The position numbers and the translations under genes are program-made. The notes below the pieces were generated by a model. The model saw only the letters and a program-made list of their open reading frames with translations. It made no database searches and was not told where the DNA came from. From positions 19,942-83,941 of the forward strand of contig NZ_JAGHQU010000015.1 of NCBI RefSeq assembly GCF_017744135.1: a DNA stretch of 64,000 nucleotides, in the 5' to 3' direction. Source of the stretch: Endozoicomonas sp. G2_2 (lineage in GTDB: Bacteria; Pseudomonadota; Gammaproteobacteria; Nevskiales; Salinisphaeraceae). Shown here in pieces: positions 46,601 through 55,390 of the stretch (the first letter of the stretch is position 1; each line of letters opens with the position of its first letter).

Positions 46601-47857
46601 CTAGTCCTCGCGCGCGGCGACGATATCCGCGGCGGTAAATTGCGCGTCGTAGCCGCCGTGGCGACGGCCGATATAGTTCGCCAGCGTGGCGATCTGCTCG
46701 TTGCTGAGCAGGTCGCGGTAGGCCGGCATGAATGCGCGCCCGTCGGCGCCGGTACGATCGATACCGTTGAGGATCACGCGGATGAGGTTCATGCCGCGCG
46801 GGTCGCGCACGGCCGAATGCTCGATGAACGCACTCGACGCGCCGCCGACACCGCGACCATCCGGCAGATGACAGCTGGCACAGGCATTCTCGAACAGTGC
46901 TTCACCGGCCTTGGCGGCCTGTGCGTCGTGCTCGATGGCAGCGCTTGCCTCGCGCGCAGCCTGCACGGTGGGCACGTCGCCGGCGCGCGGTTCGAGCGTT
47001 CGCAGATAGGCGACCATGGCCTGGATATCGGCCTCGCTGAGATAGCGCAGGCTGTCGGTGACGACTTCGGCCATGGGCCCGCCGGCCACATACTTATTGG
47101 GCACGTGGCCGTTGTGCAGGTACTGCGCCAGCTCCGCGTCCGACCAGTCGCCGATCCCGTCCTCGCTCGGTGTGATGTTGAACGCCGCCCAGCCCTGCTG
47201 GACCGCACCGGCATATTTCGAACCCGTATCCAGGCCCTGCGACCAGTTTCGCGGCGTATGGCAGGCGCCGCAGTGCCCCAGCGCTTCGGCGAGATAGGCG
47301 CCGCGGTTGGCGGCCTCGCTACGCGCCGGATCGGGCTCGAACCGTGCGTCGTCGAAATTGAGCTGTTTCCAGAACCAGAGCAGCGAGCGGTGGTTGAACG
47401 GAAACGTCATCTCGTTGGCCGGCGGCCGGTATTCCACGGCCGGTTGCGACATCAGATAGGCCTTGATCGCCAGAATGTCGTCGCGACTCAGCTGGGTATA
47501 GGCGGTATACGGAAACGCGGGATAGAGATGCTCGCCGTCACGCCCGACGCCCTCGCGCATGGCGCGGACGAACTCGTCGTCGCTCCACTGGCCGATGCCG
47601 GTGGCATCGTCCGGCGTGATGTTCGACGAATACAGCGTGCCGAAGGCGGTATCGAACGCCACGCCGCCGGCCAGCTCGCGCCCGTTCTCGCGCGAATGGC
47701 AGCTCGTGCAGTTGCCGGCCCGGGCGAGATATTCGCCACGGGCGAGCTGATCGCCCGCAGGCGCCGGATTCGCAAACCCACCGCAGCCGAGTAAAACCAG
47801 GCCGGCCAGCAGATACGAACGCGCCGACTTTTGCAGGCGTAACCGCCTCCTACCCAT
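46601..47857 (-). CDS. Three-haem membrane-anchored cytochrome c (dehydrogenase electron-acceptor subunit)
   Basis: This 418-residue protein has three CxxCH motifs: NCTSCH (about residue 40), HCGACH (about 187) and ACASCH (about 324). That layout is typical of cytochrome subunits of periplasmic alcohol and aldehyde dehydrogenases. The N-terminus MGRRRLRLQKSARSYLLAG leads into LVLLGCGG, a possible lipobox or a signal anchor. Start choice is uncertain: ATG 47857 gives a compact leader and ATG 47914 adds 19 residues; neither has a strong ribosome-binding site. It heads the small/large subunit operon and should deliver electrons to terminal oxidase or quinone. Confidence 0.88.
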   Translation of the reverse strand: MGRRRLRLQKSARSYLLAGLVLLGCGGFANPAPAGDQLARGEYLARAGNCTSCHSRENGRELAGGVAFDTAFGTLYSSNITPDDATGIGQWSDDEFVRAMREGVGRDGEHLYPAFPYTAYTQLSRDDILAIKAYLMSQPAVEYRPPANEMTFPFNHRSLLWFWKQLNFDDARFEPDPARSEAANRGAYLAEALGHCGACHTPRNWSQGLDTGSKYAGAVQQGWAAFNITPSEDGIGDWSDAELAQYLHNGHVPNKYVAGGPMAEVVTDSLRYLSEADIQAMVAYLRTLEPRAGDVPTVQAAREASAAIEHDAQAAKAGEALFENACASCHLPDGRGVGGASSAFIEHSAVRDPRGMNLIRVILNGIDRTGADGRAFMPAYRDLLSNEQIATLANYIGRRHGGYDAQFTAADIVAARED

Positions 47858-48159
47858 CGGCACGGATCGTCTACGGTCGTTGCCGACAGGGTAACGAGAA
47901 TAATCGTTGGGCATGGGGCGAGTTTTACGTTCGCGCGTGCGGCGTTGCAAGCGTGTCGGCTGCCGCGGCATGGGCGCCGGCACGCACCAACGGGAGCCCA
48001 GCCTGTGGCACAACCGTTGCCCCGCCACGCGACAACTCTGAGTCATACAGGCCGGCGCGAACCGGGCACGATGGCCGGCAGTGCGCGTGCGCTACCATGC
48101 GCGTTTATTCGTCATTGCAGCGGCGTGCTGGAGCACGCCGCCAGATTCAGGAGCCCGGC
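47858..48159. other. 302-bp divergent gap between cytochrome c and gshB
   Basis: The region must hold promoters for both directions, but no convincing -35/-10 pair was seen. A perfect hairpin (GGCGTGC at 48122-48128, GCACGCC at 48133-48139) lies about ten bases before the gshB ribosome-binding site, and could influence its translation. No coding sequence is supported. Confidence 0.45.
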
Positions 48160-49110
48160 ATGGCCACCCGCCTCGGCGTCGTGATGGATCCCATCGCGGA
48201 TATCACCCCTTACAAGGACACCACGCTCGCGCTGTTGCTCGAAGCGATGCGGCGTGGCTACGAAATCGTCTATTTCGAGATGTCCGACCTGTTCGTGCGG
48301 GACGGCGTGGGCTACGGCACCGGTCGGCGCCTCGAAGTCTTCGACGACAACGACGACTGGTATCGCTTCATCGGCGAATCGGAAATTTTGCCGCTGGCGG
48401 ATCTGGACACGATCCTCATGCGCAAGGATCCGCCCTTCGATACCGAGTACATCTACGCGACCTATATTCTCGAACTGGCCGAGAACGAGGGCACGCTGGT
48501 GGTCAATCGCTGCGATGCGCTGCGCGACGTGAACGAGAAGATGTCGATCAACCGCTTCGCGCACCTCACCGCGCCGACGCTGGTCGCCCGCCGCAGCGAC
48601 GATTTCAAGCGTTTCATCGCCGAGCACGGCGACGCAGTGATCAAGCCGCTCGACGGCATGGGCGGCTCGCGCATCTTTCGCGTGAAGACCGGCGACGACA
48701 ACATCAGCGTCGTGCTCGAAGTGCTCACTGAACACGGCACGCGCTATGCCATGGCCCAGGCCTACCTGCCGGCTATCAAGGACGGCGACAAGCGCATTCT
48801 CGTGGTGGACGGCAAGCCGATCGACTACGCGCTGGCCCGCGTGCCGGCCGAGGGCGAACTGCGTGGCAATCTCGCTGCCGGCGGGCGCGGCGTCGGCCGG
48901 CCGCTCACCGAGGCCGATCGCGCCATAGCCGAAGAGATTGGCCCCTATGTGCGCGACAAGGGCCTGCTGTTCGTGGGCCTCGACGTCATCGGTGACAAGC
49001 TCACCGAGATCAACGTCACCAGCCCGACCTGCGTACGCGAGCTGGACAAGCAGTTCGGCATCAATATCGCCGCCAAGCTGTTCGACGCCATCGAGCTGCG
49101 CCTGGCCTAG
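48160..49110 (+). CDS. gshB: Glutathione synthetase
   Basis: This 316-residue ATP-grasp enzyme starts MATRLGVVMDPIADITPYKD, with CAGGAG five bases upstream of the ATG at 48160. It has MRKDPPFDTEYIYATYILE, the ATP-grasp KPLDGMGGSRIFRV near residue 165 and GKPIDYALARVPAEGELRG. It joins gamma-glutamylcysteine to glycine, the second step of glutathione synthesis; a glutathione user, MaiA, is in this window. It begins a conserved run gshB-tonB-algH-ruvX-pyrR-pyrB, as in pseudomonads. Confidence 0.97.
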   Translation: MATRLGVVMDPIADITPYKDTTLALLLEAMRRGYEIVYFEMSDLFVRDGVGYGTGRRLEVFDDNDDWYRFIGESEILPLADLDTILMRKDPPFDTEYIYATYILELAENEGTLVVNRCDALRDVNEKMSINRFAHLTAPTLVARRSDDFKRFIAEHGDAVIKPLDGMGGSRIFRVKTGDDNISVVLEVLTEHGTRYAMAQAYLPAIKDGDKRILVVDGKPIDYALARVPAEGELRGNLAAGGRGVGRPLTEADRAIAEEIGPYVRDKGLLFVGLDVIGDKLTEINVTSPTCVRELDKQFGINIAAKLFDAIELRLA

Positions 49111-49119
49111 CGCTCTGTC

Positions 49120-49854
49120 ATGTCCAGCGCCCGGGCCCGCTTCTGTTTCTGTCTCGCGATCGCGTTGATCGCCCACGCCCTGTTGCTTGGCTGGTCGACC
49201 GACACGCCTGAGCCACGCGGGGGCGACCTGCTTGCGGCCACACGCGCGGTGGGTAGCGCCGCAGCACCCGACGACACAGACATCAGGGCGGCGCAGAACC
49301 AGCGCGGCGAGGATTCATCGTCGCAAAATGCGGTGGCGGCCCGGCAACGTGAAGCCACGCAGGCGCCGGTCGAAGCCGCGCGCGCCGGGCAGAAGACGAT
49401 CACCCGATTCGTCATGGTTTCCGAGCGCGCCGCCGAACAGACTGCCGTGGAACAACCCACGCCCCAGGCGCCTGTCGATACACCCCGCCCCGCCCAGGAC
49501 GCCCGCGTGCTGGCCGCGGCACGCGACGCCCGCGCCGATTATCTGGCGGCCTGGCAGCGGCGTATCGAGGCACGCGGCAGCCGCAGCTATTCGCGCGAAC
49601 AGCTGCAGGCGAATCAACCACGGCGGCTGACCATGGCCGTGCGCGTGAGCGCCGACGGCCGACTGCGCGAAGTGCGGGTCCTGCGTTCTTCGGGCAACAA
49701 GGCGCTGGACGCAGCCGCGCTTGCCATCGTCCGCGGCGCCGCACCCTACGCGCCGTTCGACCCGGCACTCAGCGAGGTAACCAACGAGCTGAGCTTCGCC
49801 TACGACTGGCTGTTCGAGCCGGGCGGCAACAGCGCGCTCAACCCGGCCGGCTAG
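49120..49854 (+). CDS. tonB: TonB-family energy transducer
   Basis: This 244-residue protein has an N-terminal membrane anchor (FCFCLAIALIAHALLLGW), a long alanine/glutamine/proline-poor spacer, and a C-terminal TonB domain (about residues 150-240) with RRLTMAVRVSADGRLREVRV and a final AYDWLFEPG. TonB couples the proton motive force to outer-membrane transport with ExbB and ExbD, which are not encoded here. Its place between gshB and algH matches Pseudomonas PA0406. Confidence 0.9.
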   Translation: MSSARARFCFCLAIALIAHALLLGWSTDTPEPRGGDLLAATRAVGSAAAPDDTDIRAAQNQRGEDSSSQNAVAARQREATQAPVEAARAGQKTITRFVMVSERAAEQTAVEQPTPQAPVDTPRPAQDARVLAAARDARADYLAAWQRRIEARGSRSYSREQLQANQPRRLTMAVRVSADGRLREVRVLRSSGNKALDAAALAIVRGAAPYAPFDPALSEVTNELSFAYDWLFEPGGNSALNPAG

Positions 49855-49921
49855 CTTCGCCCGGCGGCCGTTCGGGCGGCGGCATTTGCCGCGCCGCAAC
49901 GCGGCGGCGGATAATACGCGC

Positions 49922-50476
49922 ATGAGCGACGGACTTTTTCGTAACCAGTTCCTGCTCGCGATGCCTGGTCGCGTCGGCGGCGATTTTGCCGACAGCGTGA
50001 CCTTCATCGCCGAGCACAATGCCGACGGCGCCATGGGCCTGGTGATCAACAAGCCCAGCGACCTGTCGGTGCGCGACATGCTCGCGCATATGGATATCGA
50101 GGCCCATGTCTCGGCCGAGCAACCCGTCTTCTGGGGTGGCCCGGTACAGACCGAGCGCGGTTTCGTGCTTCATCGCGATGAAGGCAAATGGGAGTCGACG
50201 CTGAAGGTCGGCGGCGGCCTCGCCCTGACCACCTCTCGCGATATTCTGGAGGCGATCGGCAACGGCTTCGGCCCCAGCGATTATCTGATCACGCTCGGCT
50301 ATGCCGGCTGGGGCGACGGCCAGCTCGAGGGCGAAATGCTCGCCAACAGCTGGTTGAACACACCCGCGAGCGATCAGATCATCTTCGATACCCCGGTCGA
50401 GACTCGCTGGGCTGCCGCGGCACGCCTGCTCGGTGTCGAAGCGCACCAGCTGTCCGGGCTGATCGGCCATGCCTGA
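49922..50476 (+). CDS. algH: AlgH/YqgE family (UPF0301) protein
   Basis: This 184-residue protein starts MSDGLFRNQFLLAMPGR at 49922; the open frame's upstream 12 residues are not conserved. It has MGLVINKPSDLSVRDMLAHM, VFWGGPVQTERGFVLH and GYAGWGDGQLEGEM, the UPF0301 signature. The family affects alginate and other phenotypes in Pseudomonas, but its biochemical role is not settled. It precedes ruvX as in most gammaproteobacteria. Confidence 0.94.
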   Translation: MSDGLFRNQFLLAMPGRVGGDFADSVTFIAEHNADGAMGLVINKPSDLSVRDMLAHMDIEAHVSAEQPVFWGGPVQTERGFVLHRDEGKWESTLKVGGGLALTTSRDILEAIGNGFGPSDYLITLGYAGWGDGQLEGEMLANSWLNTPASDQIIFDTPVETRWAAAARLLGVEAHQLSGLIGHA

Positions 50477-50505
50477 CATCGCCCTGACACCGCGAGGAAC
50501 ATTGC

Positions 50506-50967
50506 ATGGCCGGTAGTCCCGACGTGATGCTGGGTTTCGACTTCGGCACCAAACGCATCGGCATTGCCGTGGGCAACGCGATCACCGGCAACGCCCAGGC
50601 ATTGACCACGCTCCACCACAGCAACGCCGACGGCGCGCCCGACTGGCAGGGCCTGACCCGGATCGTGGCCGAATGGCGCCCCGGCGCTCTCGTGGTCGGG
50701 TTGCCGCTGGCGCGCGACGGCAGCAGCCAACCCATGACCGAGAACGCGCGCCGGTTCATGGACCAGCTCGGCGCGCATTTCGATATCCCCGTCCATGCCA
50801 TGGACGAACGCTTTTCCACCATCGAAGCCATGGAGCGCCTGCGCACCGCGCGCGCCAACGGCAGCCGCGGCAAACGTCTGGCCAAGGGCGACTCGGATTC
50901 CATGGCCGCACAGGTCATCCTCGAAGGCTGGCTCGCCGGCGCCGGCCCCCGGACACAAAGCCCATGA
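50506..50967 (+). CDS. ruvX: Putative pre-16S rRNA nuclease / Holliday junction resolvase-like protein
   Basis: This 153-residue YqgF/RuvX protein has the RNase H-fold opening MLGFDFGTKRIGIAVGN, PLARDGSSQPMTENARRF in the middle and VHAMDERFSTIEAMERL with the acidic residue of the active site. The family finishes the 5' end of 16S rRNA and is related to junction resolvases. Its TGA overlaps the pyrR ATG (ATGA). Confidence 0.94.
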   Translation: MAGSPDVMLGFDFGTKRIGIAVGNAITGNAQALTTLHHSNADGAPDWQGLTRIVAEWRPGALVVGLPLARDGSSQPMTENARRFMDQLGAHFDIPVHAMDERFSTIEAMERLRTARANGSRGKRLAKGDSDSMAAQVILEGWLAGAGPRTQSP

Positions 50968-51464
50968 ACAATACGTCCCAGTGTTTCGACGTCGACGCGG
51001 CCCTGGCCGCGCTCGAAGCCCAGCTTGCGCCGCTTGTCGCGGCCGATCCGGATGCCGTGATGGTCGGCGTCGAGACCGGCGGCGCATGGATTGCCGAACG
51101 CCTGCATGCGCGCTTCGGGCTGACCGCGCCCCTGGGCACGCTCAACATCAGCTTCTATCGCGACGACTTCTCCACCATCGGCCTGCACCCGAGCGTGGGG
51201 CCGTCCCGTATCGAGGCGGATATCGACGGCCGCACCGTGATTCTGGTCGACGACGTGCTCTATACCGGCCGTACCGTGCGCGCCGCGCTCAATGAACTGT
51301 TCGACTACGGTCGGCCGGCCGCCGTAAAGCTCGCCGTGCTGGTCGATCGCGGCGCGCGTGAACTGCCGTTCGCGGCCGACGCCACCGGGCTGCAGATCGA
51401 TATCGAGCGGGGTCGTCAGATCAAACTCACCGGCCCCGAGCCGCTGCGCCTGGAGATGCGATGA
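50964..51464 (+). CDS. pyrR: PyrR: pyrimidine operon regulator / uracil phosphoribosyltransferase
   Basis: This 166-residue type I phosphoribosyltransferase has the PRPP-binding segment VILVDDVLYTGRTVRAAL (about residues 91-108) and an N-terminal VGVETGGAWIAERL. In Bacillus PyrR binds pyr leader RNA; in proteobacteria its role is less clear. Start ATG 50964 overlaps the ruvX stop, and its own stop overlaps the pyrB start, so the three are translated in chain. No attenuator-like leader is seen in front of pyrB. Confidence 0.93.
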   Translation: MNNTSQCFDVDAALAALEAQLAPLVAADPDAVMVGVETGGAWIAERLHARFGLTAPLGTLNISFYRDDFSTIGLHPSVGPSRIEADIDGRTVILVDDVLYTGRTVRAALNELFDYGRPAAVKLAVLVDRGARELPFAADATGLQIDIERGRQIKLTGPEPLRLEMR

Positions 51465-52435
51465 GCGGCGCACCGCACACCGCCATCCAGATCGACGATG
51501 CGGGCCGGCTTCGGCACCTGATCACCACCGAAGGTCTGCCCCGTGCGCTCATCGAGCGCATTCTCGACACGGCCGAAACCTTCGTGCCGGCGGCCGGCGC
51601 GCCGCCGAAGAAGGTACCGCTGCTGCGCGGCAAGACAGTGTTCAATCTGTTCTTCGAGAACTCCACGCGAACCCGCACCACCTTCGAGCTTGCCGCCAAA
51701 CGCCTGTCCGCGGACGTGATCAACATGGACGTGGCGCACTCGTCGCGCTCCAAGGGCGAGGACGATCTCGACACCCTCTATACGCTGCAGGCGATGGGCG
51801 CCGACATCTTTGCCATCCGGCATCCGGAAAACGGCGCGGCCGCGCGCTTCGCTGCCCACGCCGCCGAGAACGTGGCGATCATCAACGCCGGCGACGGCAG
51901 CCACGCGCATCCAACCCAGGCCCTGCTCGATGTGTTCACCATTCGCCGCCACCGGCCGGACTTCACGAAGCTGTCGGTCACGATCGTGGGCGATGTCAGC
52001 CATTCGCGCGTCGCGCATTCGACCATCCACGCCCTGCGCACGCTTGGTACGACAGACATCCGCGTCGTCGGGCCCAGACGTTTTCTGCCCGATAACGCGG
52101 ACGCGCTCGGCGTGACCGCGACCGGCGACATAGCCGAAGGATTAGACGGCGCGGACGTTGTCATGGGCCTGCGCATCCAGCGCGAACGCATCGCCGGCGA
52201 CGCGCTCGAGGGCGTGGCCGACTATCACGAACGTTTCGGCCTCACCGTCAACAACCTCGCCCATGCGAAAACCGACGCGCTGGTCATGCACCCCGGCCCG
52301 ATCAATCGCGGCGTGGAGATCAATGCCGATATCGCTTACTGCAATCAGTCGGTGATTCTCGAACAGGTGCGCAATGGCATCGCCGTTCGCATGGCGGTGA
52401 TGGCGATCATTGCGGGGAACAGTAACGCGCGTTAG
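51461..52435 (+). CDS. pyrB: Aspartate carbamoyltransferase catalytic subunit
   Basis: This 324-residue enzyme has the carbamoyl-phosphate motif FENSTRTRTTFELAAKRL near residue 63, the aspartate region HPTQALLDVFTIRRH, and the C-terminal MHPGPINRGVEI. It condenses aspartate with carbamoyl phosphate to carbamoyl-aspartate. The length suits the class that works with an inactive dihydroorotase partner, but no pyrC follows here; the next DNA is a repeat element. It is coupled to pyrR by ATGA. Confidence 0.96.
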   Translation: MSGAPHTAIQIDDAGRLRHLITTEGLPRALIERILDTAETFVPAAGAPPKKVPLLRGKTVFNLFFENSTRTRTTFELAAKRLSADVINMDVAHSSRSKGEDDLDTLYTLQAMGADIFAIRHPENGAAARFAAHAAENVAIINAGDGSHAHPTQALLDVFTIRRHRPDFTKLSVTIVGDVSHSRVAHSTIHALRTLGTTDIRVVGPRRFLPDNADALGVTATGDIAEGLDGADVVMGLRIQRERIAGDALEGVADYHERFGLTVNNLAHAKTDALVMHPGPINRGVEINADIAYCNQSVILEQVRNGIAVRMAVMAIIAGNSNAR

Positions 52436-53289
52436 CGCTCGCTTGGCCAGCTGGAGCTGAGTGCAGCGCAGATTGCTGTTCGTAGCTTTGTCTTCGGGTG
52501 GCACGAGTTGATCGCACTCGCGATTCTAGATCCCGAGTCTTTTGGTCCACTCACGAGGTTATCGACCCTTTTGTTTCGCACTGCTGGGCGACTCACTTTC
52601 TTTTGCTTGTCCAAAAGAAAGTAAGCAAAGGAAAAAGACACCCGGATTGCGCGCCGGCACTTCGTGCCGGTGCACTGCGATGCTCGGTCCGAAGGGATGC
52701 GGCCCTAGTCAGTTAACTAGGCTCGCGTCGCTTTGGCGACGCTCAAACAGCTGTCCGCACCGGCGCAGTGCGCCGGACGCCCTTCGGCCCTGTGCTTCTC
52801 GTCGCTCCACACGGGGCCCGAATACAGGCGCGGCGGCACGACGCCAGTCGCTGGAACGGCTGCCGAGTAGAGATTGGATCGGGTGGCTGCGTTCCGGGCG
52901 GACTCGCCTTCGGCGTTGTCCGACCAAAGATCGCTTCGCGATCTTGGCGAAGCGTCAGCGAGCCGGTCTTCGTTTGTATCAGGCCCCCTTGGGCGTAGCG
53001 CCGAGCAGTGGAGGCCACAAGCGGATAAGACAGCCGGATGTTTGAGTCGCGCGCAGCGCGGCGAGTTTCCGGCTGGCCCGCTTGCGGACGGAGCCGCGCA
53101 GGGCACCGATGCGTAACATCGGCGCAAGACAGGGTGCCTTTTGTTTTGGTTACTTTTATTTGGGCAAGCAAATAAAAGTAACTCGCACTACAGTGCGAAA
53201 CCCCAAGCTCAAATCACCCGCTCAGTTGATTCAAAACTCGCGGTCACAGAATAAAACTTCCTCACACCCGGCCGACCGAAACCCCAACC
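52436..53289. other. 854-bp gene-free region after pyrB
   Basis: No protein-coding gene is supported between the convergent pyrB and AstE-like genes. Overlapping short frames here are translations of hairpin-rich repeat sequence, with low-complexity products. The core is the 627-bp inverted-repeat element described separately. The flanks (52436-52573, 53201-53289) are unremarkable. Confidence 0.75.
52574..53200. repeat. 627-bp non-coding element with ~70-bp inverted terminal repeats
   Basis: Left end 52574-52645 and right end 53130-53200 are inverted repeats of each other at roughly three matches in four: both read TTTCGCACTG, then CTTTTGCTTGTCC-like loops, then AAAAGGCACCC-like ends. Each end contains its own strong hairpin: 11-bp stem at 52595-52605/52612-52622, and a perfect 14-bp stem (GTTACTTTTATTTG) at 53149-53162/53169-53182 with the loop GGCAAG. 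The interior is packed with short stems (CCGGCAC-TTC-GTGCCGG near 52654; GATCGC-TTC-GCGATC near 52928; CCGATG/CATCGG near 53107). No transposase is encoded. The hairpin sequences look like those of a widespread gammaproteobacterial repeat, from memory. Confidence 0.75.
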
Positions 53290-54387
53290 CTAAACGATCG
53301 GCGGCTCGCCAGACTCACCACGATCATCAAAATCGTCCGGCTCATTATCGGACTGATAGGCCTCGACACGGCTGGCGAGCTTCTGCGCGCCCTTGACCCG
53401 CGCCACGTGGTAGAGCGCGTCACCGGCATGCGCCAGCGGCAGATACGAGCGGCCGATGACGATACCCGGATGCTCCGAGGTCACCGCCACCTCGGTCTCG
53501 CCGAACGGGTCGGCGATATAGGCCAGGACCTGGTCCTTGCCGACATATTCCCCGAGCTCCACGAGTGAACGCAGAATGCCGGACTCCGGCGCTCGCTCCC
53601 AGTTCGAATCCAGCGCGACCACGGACTTGTGCGGCGCACGCTTGCCACGTTTCGGCAGCATGCCCAGTTCACGCATCACGCCCGAAATACCGCGCACGCC
53701 GGCCCGAATCGAGAACTCGTCGAAGCGCAGGGCCTCACCCGCCTCGTACAGCAGCAGCGGCACGCCCTTCTCGTTGGCATGTTCGCGCAGCGAGCCTTCG
53801 CGCAGGCCGGCATCGATAAGCAGCGGGCAGCCAAAGGCCTCGGCCAGACGGCGGGTGGTGTCGTTGGACAGATCGGCACGGATCTGCGGCAGGTTCGACC
53901 GATGAATCGCACCCGTGTGCAGGTCGATGCCGTAATCGGCCTTCGCCAGAATTTCGTCGACGAAGACCTTGGCCAGACGGGCGGCCACCGAGCCCTTTGA
54001 GCTGCCGGGGAAACAGCGATTCAGATCGCGCCGATCGGGCAGATAGCGCGAATGCCGCAGAAAACCATGCACGTTCACGATGGGAACCGCGATCAGCGTG
54101 CCGCGCAGCTGCTTGAGCCCCCGCAGCTTGAGCAGGCGACGGATGATTTCGACGCCATTGAGTTCGTCGCCGTGCACCGCCGCGGACACGAACAGTACCG
54201 GCCCGCTACGCTTACCGCGGATCACATTCACCGGCATGGTGAGCTTGGCGTGGGTATAGAGATCGGCGACCGGCAGGTCGATCGTCGTGCGTGTGCCGGG
54301 GGCGACGGTCTGGCCGCCGATACGCAGCGGCTTGTGGGCGGTGGCGGGTCGGGGTTTCGAGGTGTTGTCGTTATTCTCGTCGGTCAT
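53290..54387 (-). CDS. Succinylglutamate desuccinylase / aspartoacylase family protein
   Basis: This 365-residue M14-type zinc amidohydrolase has the metal ligands in SAAVHGDELNGVEIIRRL and GIDLHTGAIHRSN and the catalytic glutamate in PLLLYEAGEAL. A C-terminal beta domain (KDQVLAYIADPFGETEVAV) covers the site. The family deacylates N-acyl amino acids. Its neighbours are RimK and a retropepsin-like protease, so it may remove acyl or glutamyl groups from peptides instead of acting in arginine catabolism. The start is MTDENNDNTSK, since an upstream ATG at 54417 lies in the preceding terminator's T tract. Confidence 0.85.
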   Translation of the reverse strand: MTDENNDNTSKPRPATAHKPLRIGGQTVAPGTRTTIDLPVADLYTHAKLTMPVNVIRGKRSGPVLFVSAAVHGDELNGVEIIRRLLKLRGLKQLRGTLIAVPIVNVHGFLRHSRYLPDRRDLNRCFPGSSKGSVAARLAKVFVDEILAKADYGIDLHTGAIHRSNLPQIRADLSNDTTRRLAEAFGCPLLIDAGLREGSLREHANEKGVPLLLYEAGEALRFDEFSIRAGVRGISGVMRELGMLPKRGKRAPHKSVVALDSNWERAPESGILRSLVELGEYVGKDQVLAYIADPFGETEVAVTSEHPGIVIGRSYLPLAHAGDALYHVARVKGAQKLASRVEAYQSDNEPDDFDDRGESGEPPIV

Positions 54388-54417
54388 GCGCAGAGCGTCT
54401 CGGAACGGGCGAAGCAT

Positions 54418-54446
54418 AAAAAAACGGCAGCGCCGTAGCGCTGCCG
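54418..54446 (-). terminator. Intrinsic terminator after rimK
   Basis: On the minus strand CGGCAGCGC, a 4-base loop and GCGCTGCCG are followed by at least seven T residues. It ends the rimK transcript just before the AstE-like gene, which therefore needs its own promoter or readthrough. Confidence 0.85.
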
Positions 54447-54480
54447 CAGTCCAGTATAGCCGCTTGTCCGGCCCTGCCGA

Positions 54481-55386
54481 TCAGCCGCCGCCGCGGGTCC
54501 GGGTCTTGCCGCGCTTCGAATAGGTTTCGATGAAGCCGATAATCTGACCGGCGATGTCCTTGCTGGTCGCGGTCTCGATGCCTTCCAGGCCCGGCGACGA
54601 ATTCACTTCCATCACGACCGGCCCATGATTGGAACGCAGCAGATCCACGCCGGCGACATTGAGCCCCATGATCTTGGCCGCGCGTACCGCGGTGGAGCGC
54701 TCTTCCGGCGTGATCTTGATGACGCTGGCCGAACCGCCGCGATGAAGATTGGAACGGAACTCGCCCTCCCTGCCCTGGCGTTTCATCGCGGCCACGACCT
54801 TGTCGCCGATCACGAAGCAGCGGATATCCGCGCCCTTGGCTTCCTTGACGAACTCCTGCACCAGAAAGTGCGCGTCCAGGCCGCGGAAGGCGTCGATCAC
54901 CGATTCGGCCGCGCCACGGGTTTCGGTAAGCACCACCCCCTTGCCCTGCGTGCCTTCGGTGAGCTTGATCACGTAGGAGTTGCCGCCCACCAGATCGAGC
55001 AGATCGTCGGTGTCGTCCGGCGAGTGGGCGAACCCGGTTACCGGCAGGCCGATGCCCTTGCGCGAAAGCAGCTGCATGGAACGCAGCTTGTCGCGCGAGC
55101 GCGAGATCGCCACCGATTCGTTGAGCGGATACACGCCGATCATCTCGAACTGGCGCAGTACCGCGGTCGCGTAGAAAGTGATCGACGCGCCGATACGCGG
55201 AATGATCGCGTCGAAGCCTTCCAGCTTGCGGCCCTTGTAATGAATCTCCGGCGCATGCGGCACGATGTTCATGTAGCAGCGCAGCGGGTCGATCACGGTC
55301 ATCTCGTGACCGCGCGCCTTGCCCGCCTCGATCATCCGGCGGGTCGAATAAAGATTGCGATTACGCGACAGGATGGCGATTTGCAT
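54481..55386 (-). CDS. rimK: RimK-type alpha-L-glutamate ligase
   Basis: This 301-residue ATP-grasp ligase has the N-terminal DNA-free RimK domain ([19 protein letters not shown]), the ATP-binding [18 protein letters not shown] near residue 138, and [15 protein letters not shown] for magnesium. RimK adds glutamates to the C-terminus of ribosomal protein S6 and can make poly-glutamate. Element B fills the gap to the upstream protease gene, so the rimK ribosome-binding site lies in its end repeat. The ATG at 55386 is four bases from that element. Confidence 0.94.
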   Translation of the reverse strand: MQIAILSRNRNLYSTRRMIEAGKARGHEMTVIDPLRCYMNIVPHAPEIHYKGRKLEGFDAIIPRIGASITFYATAVLRQFEMIGVYPLNESVAISRSRDKLRSMQLLSRKGIGLPVTGFAHSPDDTDDLLDLVGGNSYVIKLTEGTQGKGVVLTETRGAAESVIDAFRGLDAHFLVQEFVKEAKGADIRCFVIGDKVVAAMKRQGREGEFRSNLHRGGSASVIKITPEERSTAVRAAKIMGLNVAGVDLLRSNHGPVVMEVNSSPGLEGIETATSKDIAGQIIGFIETYSKRGKTRTRGGG

Positions 55387-55390
55387 AGTT

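Noticed and set aside
52542..53171. Overlapping short open frames in the 627-bp element
   Set aside because: Their products are arginine and cysteine rich translations of hairpin repeats. No start has a good ribosome-binding site.
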